From the NCBI GenBank assembly GCA_019421315.1, contig JAHZFN010000238.1:1-6584 (forward strand): a stretch of 6,584 bases of DNA, in the 5' to 3' direction. Numbering within the stretch: the first letter of the stretch is position 1; the number at the start of each line of letters is the position of its first letter. Below, one piece after another: positions 5,780 through 6,584 of this stretch. The DNA is from Peptococcaceae bacterium. GTDB taxonomy: Bacteria > Bacillota > Dehalobacteriia > UBA4068 > UBA4997. The notes beneath the pieces were generated by a model. That model ran no database searches, was not told the DNA's origin, and saw nothing but the letters and a program-made list of their open reading frames with translations. The translations under genes were made by a program, and so were the position numbers.

Positions 5780-6580
5780 ATGCTTTGGAAACGAGTGTTG
5801 AGCGCCTGTATTTTTGTGCCTTTGCTTCTGGTTTTGATGTGGCTGGGCGGTTGGTTTTGGTTCGGCGGTGTTTTGCTGATTGTTGCACTGGGCGTTCATG
5901 AATACTGCAATTTGTTAAAAATTAAAGATATAGAGCTGCCCCTTTGGGTAATGATTTTGGCATCGGTTTTGATTGCGGGTCTGCATTATTTTGCCGACGG
6001 CGCATTGACCAGCTTGTCTCTTTTGATTTCCATATTTGTTTTGATTGTTTGGGTTCTGATGAAGGAAAGGGATTTCAGCCATCTGGCATACGGCGTTGCG
6101 GGTATGGTGCTGATTGCCTGGCCGCTTTCGGCTTTGCTGGGAATTTGGCATATTGACGAATCGTGGCAGCTGGTTTTGATGACGTTTATAATTCCCTGGT
6201 TTACCGATACGGGAGCGTACTTTGTGGGCAGCGCCTGCGGCAAACACAAAATGGCGCCCGATATAAGCCCCAACAAATCTTGGGAAGGTGCAGTCGGCGG
6301 TCTTGTGATCGGTGTTTTGGCGGTTTTGCTGTATAATGCCTTGATTTTGCATTATCCTATGTGGCTGATTTTTGTGATTGGCTTGGTTTGTTCTGCTGTC
6401 GGTCAACTGGGCGATTTGATGGAATCGTGGCTGAAACGTTGGGTTGGCGTCAAGGATTCCGGCAACACCATTCCGGGGCACGGCGGCATTTTGGACAGAT
6501 TTGACAGTATGCTGTTGGTGGCGCCTGTGGCATATTATATTTTGCTGATTTATACCAAATATGTTTTTTATATGATTTAA
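5780..6580 (+). CDS. cdsA: Phosphatidate cytidylyltransferase (CDP-diacylglycerol synthase)
   Basis: This integral-membrane enzyme joins CTP and phosphatidic acid to give CDP-diacylglycerol and pyrophosphate, the branch point for phosphatidylglycerol, phosphatidylserine and cardiolipin. The 266-residue protein is rich in hydrophobic helices. The family signature is clear near the C-terminus: ESWLKRWVGVKD (215-226), PGHGGILDRFD (232-242) with the Lys-Asp and Asp-Arg-x-Asp residues of the metal-binding active site. SPNKSWEG (163-170) and FTDTGAYFVG (141-150, Asp143) are also conserved. ATG 5780 follows AAAGGAG (5766-5772) with 7 bases between; TTG 5756 lies upstream of that site. The stop is four bases from the window end. 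dxr and rseP commonly follow this gene but cannot be seen. Length and motifs are normal. Confidence 0.96.
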   Translation: MLWKRVLSACIFVPLLLVLMWLGGWFWFGGVLLIVALGVHEYCNLLKIKDIELPLWVMILASVLIAGLHYFADGALTSLSLLISIFVLIVWVLMKERDFSHLAYGVAGMVLIAWPLSALLGIWHIDESWQLVLMTFIIPWFTDTGAYFVGSACGKHKMAPDISPNKSWEGAVGGLVIGVLAVLLYNALILHYPMWLIFVIGLVCSAVGQLGDLMESWLKRWVGVKDSGNTIPGHGGILDRFDSMLLVAPVAYYILLIYTKYVFYMI

Positions 6581-6584
6581 AGCT

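Overview
The window looks like ordinary chromosomal DNA from a low-to-mid GC member of the Bacillota. The uppS-cdsA lipid-synthesis pair, a CmpB-type membrane protein, remnants of a YceG-like gene and purine-rich Shine-Dalgarno sites (AAGGAG, GGGAGG, AAAGGAG) all fit that group. A Negativicutes-like gut anaerobe is my guess, but the genus cannot be fixed from this sequence. There is no rRNA, tRNA, CRISPR array, insertion sequence or phage gene.

Layout. (1) Bases 3-1658 (+) hold the C-terminal two thirds of a PMCA-type calcium P-type ATPase. The window edge cuts it just before the phosphorylated aspartate. (2) A long palindrome at 1675-1705 separates it from a complete small rhomboid intramembrane protease (1738-2328, +). 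(3) Bases 2380 to about 3143 (+) are the decayed remains of a protein resembling the YceG family, with an in-frame TAA at 2599-2601 and a shift of reading frame near 3012-3024. (4) A CmpB-family six-helix membrane protein (3192-3719, +) opens in the same frame as the tail of that pseudogene. It is followed by a 58-residue two-helix membrane protein (3753-3929, +) and a strong intrinsic terminator (3970-4012). (5) One gene on the minus strand (4114-4530) encodes a single-pass membrane protein with a very acidic, tyrosine-rich tail. (6) After a spacer with an extended -10 promoter come uppS (4830-5657, +) and cdsA (5780-6580, +).

How the parts work together. UppS makes undecaprenyl diphosphate, the lipid carrier for cell-wall building blocks. 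CdsA makes CDP-diacylglycerol, the precursor of most phospholipids. The pair is the start of the widespread uppS-cdsA-dxr-rseP cluster, whose rest would lie beyond the right edge. The genes to the left (calcium pump, rhomboid, CmpB-like protein, small membrane proteins) are all membrane proteins but show no evident common pathway.

I see no convincing new multi-gene system. The points most worth a second look are the acidic tail protein, the YceG-like relic whose frame fuses into the CmpB-like gene, and an orphan Shine-Dalgarno site at 4044-4050.
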